Below are positions 43,567-52,252 of a stretch of DNA of 64,000 bases, in pieces (within the stretch, counting starts at the first letter, position 1; each line of letters opens with the position of its first letter). A program made the position numbers and the translations under genes. Under the pieces are notes generated by a model. The model had not been told where the DNA came from. It did not search any database and saw only the letters and a program-made list of their open reading frames with translations. The stretch lies in contig NZ_JARUJP010000007.1 in assembly GCF_033659955.1 (NCBI RefSeq), forward strand, positions 127,033 through 191,032, written 5' to 3'. The DNA comes from Clostridium_AM tanneri (GTDB lineage Bacteria > Bacillota > Clostridia > Clostridiales > Clostridiaceae).

Positions 43567-44175
43567 CTAAACATTTTCTATATCGGGATACATACAAGCA
43601 TCTGCAGCACTAGAAACTAAATCAGCAATTCTCTGGGTAGTTTCTTTAGCATTATCTTTAAATAAACCTAATAATAATTCCTTATTTTCAGAAAGAAACT
43701 GATAAATATTTAGAGTAATGTAATCTCTAATACGAAGATACATATAATCTTCTTGTAAAGCTCTAATCTTTTCTTTTGAATCTGGTATAGCATTATATCT
43801 CTCAATAAACTGCAGATAATCCTTATTTATACTTTTTCCATCTTTAAATGTAATTTTACCATTAACTACAGCAGTTTCACATTCATTTTCTATTTCAACA
43901 ATGACTTTGTTAATTTCATCTACCTCTGGAATTTGACCTTTTATCCCCCATTGATAAATTGTGTCCAATTCTCTATTCCACAATCTTTTAAGATAAAGAA
44001 GTTCTGATTTTAATATATTGATATATTCTTCTTCAGTTTTAATGTTTTCTGCCTTTCCCCTTAAAATATTATAGATGCTTTCATACCAATAATTTTTCGA
44101 ACTAAATATTGGTTTTGTAGAAATCTCTACAAGTTCTAATATTAAAGTATTCTTATCTTTAATACTACTCTCCAT
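43567..44175 (-). CDS. Hypothetical soluble protein
   Basis: 202 residues, not recognised. Predicted mostly helical with clusters of charged and aromatic residues: ISTKPIFSSKNYWYESIYNIL at the start (split), LKSELLYLKRLWNRELDTIYQW, then NKVIVEIENECETAVVNGK with a strand-like KITFKDGK, and a C-terminal IRDYITLNIYQFLSENKELL. No signal peptide or membrane helix. Good ribosome binding site (GGGGAGGG). Single gene between an AEC transporter and a two-component operon; function unknown. Confidence 0.65.
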   Translation of the reverse strand: MESSIKDKNTLILELVEISTKPIFSSKNYWYESIYNILRGKAENIKTEEEYINILKSELLYLKRLWNRELDTIYQWGIKGQIPEVDEINKVIVEIENECETAVVNGKITFKDGKSINKDYLQFIERYNAIPDSKEKIRALQEDYMYLRIRDYITLNIYQFLSENKELLLGLFKDNAKETTQRIADLVSSAADACMYPDIENV

Positions 44176-44365
44176 GATTAACCCTCCCCTGCTTGTCCTC
44201 TTGAATAATATAATATTTGTTAAAAATTAAACATAACACAAGTTAAATTTATTGCACACACTAAATTATACCACATTTTTATATTTTTAACTTGTTATTT
44301 TCTTTCAAATCTTTCACTTTATCCTAAACACTAGCAGTTGCATAGTTTCTATTCAAGGTTAAAAT

Positions 44366-44395
44366 AAGGCTAAAGTTTGTTTGTCTCTAGCCCTT
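44366..44395 (-). terminator. Hairpin after the VanS-like kinase gene
   Basis: GGCTA/TAGCC with flanking A-T pairs (44368-44372 with 44389-44393) just past the stop, followed by TTATTTT on the minus strand. The loop is 16 nt, so strength is moderate. Confidence 0.55.
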
Positions 44396-45904
44396 TTATA
44401 GTTTAAATTTAATATTAAAACTTATATATCCATTGTTATAGTTTACGTCAATTTCGCCTCCTTGAAGCTCTACAATATTTTTTGCTATAGCAAGTCCTAA
44501 ACCACTTCCTCCTGTATCTGTAGATCTAGATTTCTCTACTCTATAAAATCTATCAAATATCTTTTCTAAATCCTCTTCAGTTATGTTGTCACAGTTATTC
44601 TGCACTTTTACTAGAGCAAATTGTTCTTCCTTATAAAGAACTACCTTAACTTTTCCTGGCTTCAAGCTATACCTTATAGCATTCATTAACAAGTTTTCGA
44701 ATACTCTCATAGTTTTATTTGGATCTACGCTAACAATCACTTTTTCCTCTACAAACTCTTTAAATATAGACACATTGTTTTCTTCACTAATAGGAACTAA
44801 TTCATCTATAAGCTGCTCTAACAATCCATTTAAAGCTATATTTTGTTTTTCTAAACTAACTCCATTATTAGCAATTTTAGTATATTCAAATAAGTCATTA
44901 ATTAGAACTTCAAGCTTTTCTGACTTGCTGTAGGCTATATTTACATATTGCTCTAACTGAGAATCCTGTGAATACTTTTTATCTTTAATTAGTGATAAAT
45001 ATCCTTTAATTGAGGTTAAAGGTGTTCTCAAATCGTGAGATACATTAGTTATTAATTCACTTTTTGCCCTTTCTGATTTTCTTTCACTTTCTATCTTATT
45101 TTTAAGCTCTTCTGCCATAAAATTAATATTATTTGCTAAAGAAGCAAGTTCATCATTTCCATACTTTTTAATTCTATAATCTAAATTACCTTTGGATATT
45201 TCTAAAAGCCCCTTAGATACCACCTCTATGTATTTCATCTTTTTATTTGTTATAAAGTAAAAGGATGATAAAAAAGTAACTAGTATTGCTACTGTGCCTG
45301 GCAAATTATTATTATTTTTATCATAAACTATCTCTCCCTGTGGCATTCCGCTTACTATTAAATATCCCCTTGCATCTGTAAAGTTCACAGGATAAAAGCT
45401 TACATATTCTTTATTTCTATACACAGCTGAGTTGTTTCCATATTCAGAATCTCTAACCGTCTCCATTGCATTTTTTATTGTACTATATATGTCTATCTGC
45501 GTTTCATTGGAATTAGCTGATTTGTATAAAACCTTTCCATCTAGGTCTGATATTAGTACTTTAAAATTCTCAGATTGTATTGAATGCTGCAAAGTCTGTT
45601 GTACCTTCTCCTTATCATTTACACTTACTTTTCCTTCTCTTAAGGTATTAGCGATATAACTTGCCTGTTCTGATATCCTTCGTACGCCTGTAGTGTAATC
45701 GATTCTAGCGTTTCTTCCTTGAAAAGAATCACTTACTATACTTCCCACCAATATAGAAGCTAGTAAACATATTCCAAACACTAAAACTAATTCCATTCTT
45801 ATACTTTTACTAACTTTACTTAAAATCAGTGTATACAATTTCCTACCGGGACTAAAAAGCTTCTTTATTATTTTGGGAACCCTAATTTTCAATTTTATAT
45901 CCAA
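44396..45904 (-). CDS. Membrane sensor histidine kinase
   Basis: The 502-residue kinase has two membrane helices (about 38-57 and 202-218) around an extracellular sensor, a HAMP-like segment (about 222-275: GNLDYRIKKYGNDELASL), HisKA with H290 in TNVSHDLRTPL, and HATPase with N box ENLLMNAIRYS, G1 IFDRFYRVEKSRS and G2 TGGSGLGLAIAKNIV. The layout resembles VanS/BaeS kinases that report on cell-wall stress. Its start overlaps the regulator gene by 23 nt. Confidence 0.92.
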   Translation of the reverse strand: MDIKLKIRVPKIIKKLFSPGRKLYTLILSKVSKSIRMELVLVFGICLLASILVGSIVSDSFQGRNARIDYTTGVRRISEQASYIANTLREGKVSVNDKEKVQQTLQHSIQSENFKVLISDLDGKVLYKSANSNETQIDIYSTIKNAMETVRDSEYGNNSAVYRNKEYVSFYPVNFTDARGYLIVSGMPQGEIVYDKNNNNLPGTVAILVTFLSSFYFITNKKMKYIEVVSKGLLEISKGNLDYRIKKYGNDELASLANNINFMAEELKNKIESERKSERAKSELITNVSHDLRTPLTSIKGYLSLIKDKKYSQDSQLEQYVNIAYSKSEKLEVLINDLFEYTKIANNGVSLEKQNIALNGLLEQLIDELVPISEENNVSIFKEFVEEKVIVSVDPNKTMRVFENLLMNAIRYSLKPGKVKVVLYKEEQFALVKVQNNCDNITEEDLEKIFDRFYRVEKSRSTDTGGSGLGLAIAKNIVELQGGEIDVNYNNGYISFNIKFKL

Positions 45905-46583
45905 CTCCCCACACAGTTTTTATAAATCTAGGTTTTCTTGGATTATCCTCTACCTTTTCTCTTATTTTTCTTATATGAACCATTACCGTATTATCCGATT
46001 GAAAAAACTCTTCCTTCCATACCATTTCATATATTTTTTCTATACTAAAAACTATACCTTTGTTTCTAGCAAGTAATAATAATATATCAAACTCTCTAGG
46101 CGTTAACTTTATTTCTCTACTACCTTTTTTAACCTCATGAGTATCTATGTTTATTAAAAGGTCATCTACTTCAATCACAGCCTCATTTTTTTCTAGTGCC
46201 GCTGATGAGTTTAGTCTTTTATACCTCCTAAGCTGAGACTTTACCCTAGCTATAAGTTCTAAAGGATTAAAAGGTTTAGTAACATAGTCATCTGCTCCTG
46301 TGGTAAGGCCCATAATCTTATCAATGTCCTCACTCTTGGCGGAAAGCATAATAATTGGCATATTCTTATCTTTTCTAATTTGCATACAAGCTTCCATTCC
46401 ATCCATATTAGGCATCATAATATCTAATATTATTAAGTCTACATTTTCTTTTTCCAAGGAATTTAAAGCTTCTATTCCATTTCCTGCTTTTAAAACCCTA
46501 TAATCATCATTTGCTAAGTATATTCCTATTAAATCTCTAATTTCTTTTTCGTCATCCACGACCAAAATTGTTTCTTTTTCCAT
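45882..46583 (-). CDS. OmpR family response regulator
   Basis: DNA-binding partner of the kinase downstream. REC domain with phospho-acceptor D54 (VDLIILDIMMPNMDG), DD pair near the start, K in YVTKPF; OmpR winged helix at about 135-233 (KLTPREFDILLLLARNKG, DNTVMVHIRKIREKVEDNP, IKTVWGVGYKIEN). The ATG at 46583 follows AGAGGTG by 7 nt, better than the in-frame ATG at 46592. The 5' end overlaps the PAP2 gene by 55 nt in another frame. Confidence 0.93.
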   Translation of the reverse strand: MEKETILVVDDEKEIRDLIGIYLANDDYRVLKAGNGIEALNSLEKENVDLIILDIMMPNMDGMEACMQIRKDKNMPIIMLSAKSEDIDKIMGLTTGADDYVTKPFNPLELIARVKSQLRRYKRLNSSAALEKNEAVIEVDDLLINIDTHEVKKGSREIKLTPREFDILLLLARNKGIVFSIEKIYEMVWKEEFFQSDNTVMVHIRKIREKVEDNPRKPRFIKTVWGVGYKIEN

Positions 46584-47197
46584 ACTAAACACCTCTTTGT
46601 AGTCAAATTGTCAATAGTTCTATATATTCCATCAGTTAGCAATATTGCTGAAAATATATCTAAAATAACATGTTGTTTAACAAATTCAGTTGATAAAATT
46701 ATAAGTATAGCTGTTAAATAAATGGTTAACTTAATAGTTAATTTGCTACAGCTGCTTTTTCTTACCCCTCTTATCATAGCATAACTGGTTAAAACATGTA
46801 TACTTGGAAAACAATTAAAAGGATTATCTGTTTTATATACAAATTTTACAACTTCCGTAAGAGAATCATTTTCAGTAAGTATAGGCCTTGGAACAGTGGT
46901 CTGGAAGAAAAAGTATACTAAATAACTTAAAAGCATGCCTATAATTATGGTACTTATAGTTTTATAATAAGTTTCTCTATAGTAAATGCATAAATATATT
47001 AGGGTAAGTATTATAAAGGGATACCATATTAAATAGGGTATTATAAATGCTTTTATAAAAGGTATGCTTCTATCTAAATCCGTCACGAGGCTGTGTGTTC
47101 CTCTTCTAGGATTATTTATATAACCGTAAAAAATATTCACCAACGGTATTAATAGCATTAGCATTAATGGAAATATGTTATCTTTTAACCTCTTCAT
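46529..47197 (-). CDS. PAP2-type membrane phosphatase (PAP2_3-like)
   Basis: 222-residue protein with about six helices and the PAP2 motifs TVPRPIL (region 1), NCFPSIHVLTSYA (region 2, catalytic His) and STEFVKQHVILD (region 3, His/Asp). The first-region lysine of classic PAP2 enzymes is absent, as in the PAP2_3 group related to inositol phosphorylceramide synthases. It probably works on lipid phosphates. It overlaps the response-regulator gene downstream by 55 nt, so the two-component system and the phosphatase form one unit, which suggests envelope-related control. Confidence 0.8.
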   Translation of the reverse strand: MKRLKDNIFPLMLMLLIPLVNIFYGYINNPRRGTHSLVTDLDRSIPFIKAFIIPYLIWYPFIILTLIYLCIYYRETYYKTISTIIIGMLLSYLVYFFFQTTVPRPILTENDSLTEVVKFVYKTDNPFNCFPSIHVLTSYAMIRGVRKSSCSKLTIKLTIYLTAILIILSTEFVKQHVILDIFSAILLTDGIYRTIDNLTTKRCLVWKKKQFWSWMTKKKLEI

Positions 47198-47362
47198 TTC
47201 ATAATCACCCTTTCTTATGGATTATCCTCATGTTTCTAAAATCTATATGTAAAATTATAAGATGTCCATCTTAATTAATTGATATGCAAAATCTTAATTA
47301 TTTCTTAAAAATATCTTTTAACTCTACTACACAAATTATAATTTAAAATATGCTAACTAATA

Positions 47363-47387
47363 AAAAGGGTGCCATGAGCACCCTTTT
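47363..47387 (-). terminator. Terminator after the VOC gene
   Basis: AAAAGGGTGC (47363-47372) pairs with GCACCCTTTT (47378-47387), loop CATGA; TTTTA follows on the minus strand. It is 72 nt past the VOC gene stop, so it may also mark a short trailing RNA. Confidence 0.8.
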
Positions 47388-47458
47388 GGAAACATAAACC
47401 ATAATAAAGTTAAAGAACTTATATTTAAGTGTATACCTTAATATGTTCTAGAGTTTAG

Positions 47459-47845
47459 TTACTTTTCATACAATTCTATTGGCAAGTTATCAGGGTCATT
47501 AAAAAATGTAAATCTTTTACCGGTAATTTCATCCTTCCTAATGGGTTCAGTGTCTATCTCCTTTGAATTTAATTCCTTTACTATAATCTCAATGTCATCA
47601 ACTTCAAAGGCTAGATGTCTCAAGCCTCTTGCCTCAGGATAGCTCGGTCTTTTAGGTGGATTGGGAAATGAAAACAACTCTATTTCTTCCTCTTTTCCAA
47701 TTAAAAGATTTAGTTTATAAGATTTTCTTTCCTCCCGATAAGTTTCACTTATAATCTTTAATCCTAATATATTAACATAAAAATCTTTAGATTTCTGGTA
47801 ATCAGAACAGATAATAGCAACATGATGAATTTTATTTAACTTCAT
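47459..47845 (-). CDS. VOC/glyoxalase-like protein (YaeR type)
   Basis: 128-residue vicinal oxygen chelate protein: starts MKLNKIHHVAIICSDYQKSK, then FYVNILGLKI, GLRHLAFEVDD and NLPIELYE at the end. The H-H-E positions fit a metal site. YaeR-type glyoxalase I-like proteins have no proven substrate. ATG at 47845 follows GGGAAG closely; the upstream ATG at 47869 lacks a site. It stands alone. Confidence 0.82.
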   Translation of the reverse strand: MKLNKIHHVAIICSDYQKSKDFYVNILGLKIISETYREERKSYKLNLLIGKEEEIELFSFPNPPKRPSYPEARGLRHLAFEVDDIEIIVKELNSKEIDTEPIRKDEITGKRFTFFNDPDNLPIELYEK

Positions 47846-48005
47846 AACTTCCCATCTTTCCCTTTCCATTAAAACTTAATAACTACTTTCACTAATTATA
47901 ACATTATTTTCAATGCACAATTATGATATAATTTAATCAATTTGTAATAATAATTATATAAATATAGTTTTTCTAAAACTAAATTATGATGGAGAGGTGA
48001 AGGTT

Positions 48006-49205
48006 TTGGCGGGGAAAAAACAGAATATGCTCTGTCATCCATCTGTTAACTTTACAAAAGGATATATTAAGTCTGCCTCTAAGCAGCTTGGTATAATAAA
48101 TAAATACACCTTAGAAGATCAAATTTGGATATATGAACTGCACTCTCAAATACAGAGGAGAGCAAAAAATAGATGTGTCTTAAAGGGTGGAGCAGCTACA
48201 CAACTACATCTTCCTCTGGAACTCCAAAGATTAACAGCTGATATAGATTGTGCAACGGATTTATCAAGAAAAGAATTAGAGAGAATAATCCGTTCAATTA
48301 AAGAGGATTTTAATAAAGGCGGCATTCACTGCAGTTATAAAGAATATATACCTAGAGAAGTACAAATCCATGGTAGGACCATACCTATGATGACTTTTAT
48401 ATTCCATATACCTTTTGTATTTAACTCTTGGAAAAGACAACGATATCCAGGGCTTAAAATAGACTTTTTGTTTTTAGATTTGAAAGAACTTCATACTGTA
48501 AGACTTTCTAAATGTAAAGCTTTAGGACTTGAACTCTCATATAAGCCTATTGTTATTGATAAATATTCTACTATTAGTGATAAATTTCTCACTTTAGCAC
48601 CTAATCTCTCTGGTCTTGAAAAAACTCAATTAGATAGAATTTATAAGAATATATATGATTTATACTGCCTAATAAATTCTAATAACGACTTAGAGAGTTT
48701 TATAATAATATCTGAAAGAATTAAGGAAAGCCTGGAACAGGAAATAAAAATGAAAAACGCTTATCCTATTAGCATTAAAACATTTTTAGATGATATCTTA
48801 TACAATACTTATGATATTGCTACTTTTAGTCTAGTGAAAAATCACTCAGAATTGCCTGTTCAGATTCTTAGATTTCAAGAAGCTTCAATGCCTGAGCAAA
48901 ATAGACAAATTTTAGGAACAGATATGTGGAGTATAATGGCATTGTTCCTTTACATATGGGTGTTTGCTTTAAAAACCTATATTATTGAAGAAAATTACTA
49001 CAAATTAGAGGCAATAAATATCGTCATCGAAGAGTATGAATATTATAAATCCTTAGGCAAAAAAGAAAGACGCCACTTTAAAAGGGCACTTAAGGCTCGG
49101 ATTAGTTCAAAAGATTCTTTACTAAACTTAGAAGGTACAGGACATCCATTAAGACTTATATGTTTAGACTATATTTTAAGTAATATGAAACCTAGTACCT
49201 TGTAA
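48006..49205 (+). CDS. Nucleotidyltransferase of the AbiEii/AbiGii toxin-like family
   Basis: About 399 residues with a nucleotidyltransferase core: CVLKGGAATQLHL (the GG-S/A/T motif at 61-62) and, 17 residues on, TADIDCA (D79 and D81), the two metal-binding aspartates; a later GLKIDFLFLDLKE may give the third acidic residue. A helical C-terminal half follows. AbiEii/MenT enzymes transfer nucleotides to tRNA or proteins and usually sit next to an AbiEi antitoxin; none is visible here. Start: TTG at 48006 with GGAGAGGTGA upstream is preferred to GTG at 47997. It is a plus-strand gene amid minus-strand operons. Confidence 0.72.
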   Translation: MAGKKQNMLCHPSVNFTKGYIKSASKQLGIINKYTLEDQIWIYELHSQIQRRAKNRCVLKGGAATQLHLPLELQRLTADIDCATDLSRKELERIIRSIKEDFNKGGIHCSYKEYIPREVQIHGRTIPMMTFIFHIPFVFNSWKRQRYPGLKIDFLFLDLKELHTVRLSKCKALGLELSYKPIVIDKYSTISDKFLTLAPNLSGLEKTQLDRIYKNIYDLYCLINSNNDLESFIIISERIKESLEQEIKMKNAYPISIKTFLDDILYNTYDIATFSLVKNHSELPVQILRFQEASMPEQNRQILGTDMWSIMALFLYIWVFALKTYIIEENYYKLEAINIVIEEYEYYKSLGKKERRHFKRALKARISSKDSLLNLEGTGHPLRLICLDYILSNMKPSTL

Positions 49206-49235
49206 GCAAATATTCCGTATATGTTAACAAGAGGA

Positions 49236-49269
49236 AAAAGCACTTTATCCTAAAAAGATTAGTGCTTTT
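49236..49269. terminator. Terminator between the AbiEii-like gene and hisE
   Basis: AAAAGCACT (49236-49244) pairs with AGTGCTTTT (49261-49269), extended by A-T pairs, with A/T runs on both sides; it lies between convergent genes. Confidence 0.75.
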
Positions 49270-49286
49270 AAAAACTTAATTTTCCT

Positions 49287-49622
49287 TTAGTGTATACCCT
49301 CTACTGTTTTTCTTTCTGGTTTTTTATTGCATATTTTTAATCTTCTTTTTTCTAGCTCTTTTACTAAGTCATTAATATCAATTCCCTGTTGAACCATCAG
49401 TACCAATAAGTGGTAAACTAAATCACAGGTTTCATATACCACTTCGTCCTTACTATTATTCTTAGCTCCTATTATTATTTCGGAACTCTCTTCTCCTATC
49501 TTTTTTAATATTTTATCTAAGCCTTCTTTAAATAAGTAACTAGTATAGGAGCCCTCTATTGGGTTTTCTCTTCTTTCTTCTATTATTCCATAAAGTTGCT
49601 CTACGATACTCTTTAACTCCAT
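49287..49622 (-). CDS. hisE: Phosphoribosyl-ATP pyrophosphatase
   Basis: Second enzyme of histidine synthesis: hydrolyses PR-ATP to PR-AMP. 111 residues of the MazG-like helical fold, with KIGEESSEIIIGAKN, DEVVYETCDLVYHLLVLM and the family end. It is encoded apart from hisI, as in several clostridia. Last gene of the his operon, 47 nt after hisI. Confidence 0.95.
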   Translation of the reverse strand: MELKSIVEQLYGIIEERRENPIEGSYTSYLFKEGLDKILKKIGEESSEIIIGAKNNSKDEVVYETCDLVYHLLVLMVQQGIDINDLVKELEKRRLKICNKKPERKTVEGIH

Positions 49623-49669
49623 CTTAACCCCTCCCTTATTAATTTAAAATCAAGTAACCTCCCAAAGTT

Positions 49670-50023
49670 TTACTCTGTAATAATTTCTCTATAAAAACAA
49701 GTTCTGCTTCCTGTATGACAAGCAGCACCTACCTGTTCTACTTTTATAAGCAAGGTGTCTCCATCACAATCTATACTTATACTCTTTACATGTTGAAAAT
49801 GCCCTGAAGTAGCCCCTTTATTCCAATATTTATTTCTTGATCTACTCCAAAACCATGTAGTTCCTGTTTCCAAAGTTCTATTTAGGGATTCTTTATTCAT
49901 GTATGCTAGCATAAGCACTTCTTTGCTTTCGTAATCTTGTATAATAACCGGGATCAACCCCTTATTAAAATCTACCTCTTTGAGATTATTATTACTTATA
50001 TTACTTAACTGTAAACTTTCCAT
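49670..50023 (-). CDS. hisI: Phosphoribosyl-AMP cyclohydrolase
   Basis: Zinc enzyme that opens the adenine ring of PR-AMP. Marks: IQDYESKEVLMLAYMN, TTWFWSRSRNKYWNKGATSGH, ISIDCDGDTLLIKVEQ, ACHTGSRTCFY, with the zinc cysteines in DCDGD, ACHTG and RTCF. The ATG at 50023 (GAAGGTAA upstream) gives a standard 117-residue product; the 50083 start has no ribosome binding site. Confidence 0.93.
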   Translation of the reverse strand: MESLQLSNISNNNLKEVDFNKGLIPVIIQDYESKEVLMLAYMNKESLNRTLETGTTWFWSRSRNKYWNKGATSGHFQHVKSISIDCDGDTLLIKVEQVGAACHTGSRTCFYREIITE

Positions 50024-50099
50024 TAAAATTACCTTCTTTAGCAAGTTTTTACTTTCCACCTCAAAAATCAGTCTATAATCCACCTAAAGTTTATAGAAT

Positions 50100-50861
50100 T
50101 TATATTCTAACCTCTAGCCCCTTACCTCTTAAGTATTCCTTAACTTTACCTATAGTTAATTCTCTATAATGAAAGAGTGACGCTGCTAACGCTGCATCTG
50201 CCCCAGATTCTGCAAACACATCATAGAAATGTTCTAACTTTCCACAGCCCCCGGAAGCTATTACTGGAATATTTAAGCTATCAGTTATAGCTTTAGTAAG
50301 AGCTATGTCATATCCAGCCTTTGTTCCATCAGCATCCATGCTAGTTAAAAGTATTTCTCCTGCACCTAGTCTTTCTGCTTCTTTCGCCCATTCTACTGCA
50401 TCCAAACCTGTATCTATTCTGCCACCGTTTATAACTACATTCCACCCTGATTTATCTTCTCTCATCTTTCCATCAATTGCGACTACAACGCACTGACTTC
50501 CAAATTTATCTGCGGCCCTGCTAATAAGGTGCGGCGTTCTTATAGCTGCTGAATTAACAGAAATTTTATCAGCACCTGCTCTCAATATACTTTTAAAATC
50601 CTCTATGCTGCCTATACCTCCACCAACAGTAAGAGGTATAAATACCTTTTCTGCAGTTCTCTCTACCACCTCTATCATAGTTTTTCTACCTTGGTGAGTG
50701 GCAGTTATATCCAGAAAAACTAATTCATCAGCGCCTTCTTTATTGTAGAATTCTGCTATTTCTACTGGATTGCCAACATCTCTAAGTTTAACAAAGTTTA
50801 TACCTTTTACTACTCTCCCCATATTTACATCCAAACAGGGAATTATTCTTTTACCAAGCAT
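50100..50861 (-). CDS. hisF: Imidazole glycerol phosphate synthase, cyclase subunit
   Basis: (beta-alpha)8 barrel that with HisH makes IGP and AICAR from PRFAR. LGKRIIPCLDVNMGRVVKG, LVFLDITATHQGR, LTVGGGIGSIED, KISVNSAAI and the catalytic Asp in VVAIDGKM and TSMDADGTKAGYD are all present. 253 residues, standard. Begins three nt after hisA stops. Confidence 0.97.
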   Translation of the reverse strand: MLGKRIIPCLDVNMGRVVKGINFVKLRDVGNPVEIAEFYNKEGADELVFLDITATHQGRKTMIEVVERTAEKVFIPLTVGGGIGSIEDFKSILRAGADKISVNSAAIRTPHLISRAADKFGSQCVVVAIDGKMREDKSGWNVVINGGRIDTGLDAVEWAKEAERLGAGEILLTSMDADGTKAGYDIALTKAITDSLNIPVIASGGCGKLEHFYDVFAESGADAALAASLFHYRELTIGKVKEYLRGKGLEVRI

Positions 50862-50864
50862 ATC

Positions 50865-51581
50865 TTACTCCCTCCCAACAGATATTGCCTCTTCCAGATT
50901 AATGTTATGTGAATAAATAGCCTTTCCAACTATTGCACCATATACCCCTATTTCTTTAAGTTCTTTAATACTCTCAATGTTTTTTACCCCACCAGAAGCT
51001 ATTATGTTACAGGAGACCGCGGAGTTTATTCTTGAAAGCTGCTCCAAATTAGGTCCTGTCAAAGTTCCATCTCTGCTTATATCTGTATATATAATAGTTT
51101 GTACTCCTATATCCTCTATTTTTTTAGCAAAATCTATATATTTCACCTTACTTACATTTAGCCAGCCATCTACTGCTACTAACTCATTTTTAGCATCTAT
51201 TCCTATTGCTATCTTTTTGTTATATTTTTTCACAGCTTCCTTTACCATCTCGGGATTGCTTAGAGCTTCAGTTCCCAGTATAACTCTACTGATACCCTTG
51301 TCTATAATTGTATCAATAGTCTGCAAATCTCTTATACCTCCACCTAGTTCCACCGGTATTTTAACTTCCTTTACTACCTGCAAAACTACATCCATATTCT
51401 GAAGTGATCCCTTCACCGCACCATCTAAATCTACCATATGTAGGTATTCAGCTCCTGAATTTTTAAAACTTAACGCTGTTTTTACTGCGTCTTCACCAAC
51501 AATCTCTGAAGAAGACATTTCGCCCTGGTAAAGCCTTACACATTTACCTTCTTTCAAATCTATAGCAGGAAATATTATCAC
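50865..51581 (-). CDS. hisA: ProFAR isomerase
   Basis: (beta-alpha)8 isomerase that opens the ribose of ProFAR to PRFAR. Marks: MIIFPAIDLKEGKCVRLYQG, LHMVDLDGAV, VELGGGIRDLQT, VILGTEAL, GIDAKNELVAVDGWL, TDISRDGTLTGPN and GGVKNIESI; the two catalytic aspartates are in the IDL and DISRDG motifs. GTG start after GGGAGG. 238 residues, standard. Confidence 0.97.
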   Translation of the reverse strand: MIIFPAIDLKEGKCVRLYQGEMSSSEIVGEDAVKTALSFKNSGAEYLHMVDLDGAVKGSLQNMDVVLQVVKEVKIPVELGGGIRDLQTIDTIIDKGISRVILGTEALSNPEMVKEAVKKYNKKIAIGIDAKNELVAVDGWLNVSKVKYIDFAKKIEDIGVQTIIYTDISRDGTLTGPNLEQLSRINSAVSCNIIASGGVKNIESIKELKEIGVYGAIVGKAIYSHNINLEEAISVGRE

Positions 51582-51599
51582 TGTACTTACCTCCCGAAT

Positions 51600-52205
51600 C
51601 TATTTTGTAAGTTTTACAAAATTCTTTAGCATTTGGATCCCAATATCCCCGCTCTTTTCAGGGTGAAACTGAACTCCAAATAAATTGCCGCTGCTTACCA
51701 CCGCAGGAATATCGATTCCGTAAAAACTTATAGCATCAAGGTTTTCTTTATTTTCAACATCTGCATAGAAGGAGTGAACAAAATATGCATAGCTTCCTTC
51801 CTCTATGTCTTCTAAAATAGGACAATTTCTTTCTACCTTTAAACTATTCCAGCCCATGTGAGGTATTTTTATACCACCATAAAGCCTTCTAACTGTGCCT
51901 TTTAAAAAACCTAAGCCTTTGTTCAAGCTAACTTCTTCACTTTCTTCAAATAAAAGCTGCATGCCGAGACATATGCCTAACATCGGTTTATTTTTATCTA
52001 CTGCTGTCCTTAAAACCATATCTAATTCTCTACTTTTTAAGTTCTCTATAGCATCTGGAAAAGCCCCTACTCCTGGTAATATTATTCCAGTGCTTTTTTC
52101 TATTTCTTCTCTATCTGAAGTTATAACAACTTGTTCTCCAATGTACTCTAAAGCTTTTTCAACACTTCTTAAATTTCCCATACCATAATCTATAATAGAA
52201 ATCAC
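51600..52205 (-). CDS. hisH: Imidazole glycerol phosphate synthase, glutaminase subunit
   Basis: Class I glutaminase that feeds ammonia to HisF. The nucleophile is C79 in MLGICLGMQLLFEES, with the His/Glu pair in VQFHPEKSG; the oxyanion part LPGVGAFPDA is also present. Start: GTG at 52205, eight nt after GGAGG, gives MISIIDYGMGNLRSV and a standard 201 residues; the ATG at 52247 is too far upstream. Confidence 0.96.
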   Translation of the reverse strand: MISIIDYGMGNLRSVEKALEYIGEQVVITSDREEIEKSTGIILPGVGAFPDAIENLKSRELDMVLRTAVDKNKPMLGICLGMQLLFEESEEVSLNKGLGFLKGTVRRLYGGIKIPHMGWNSLKVERNCPILEDIEEGSYAYFVHSFYADVENKENLDAISFYGIDIPAVVSSGNLFGVQFHPEKSGDIGIQMLKNFVKLTK

Positions 52206-52252
52206 TACTTTCACCTCCAGCACAAAAACATTTCTACATAAGTACAACGAAA

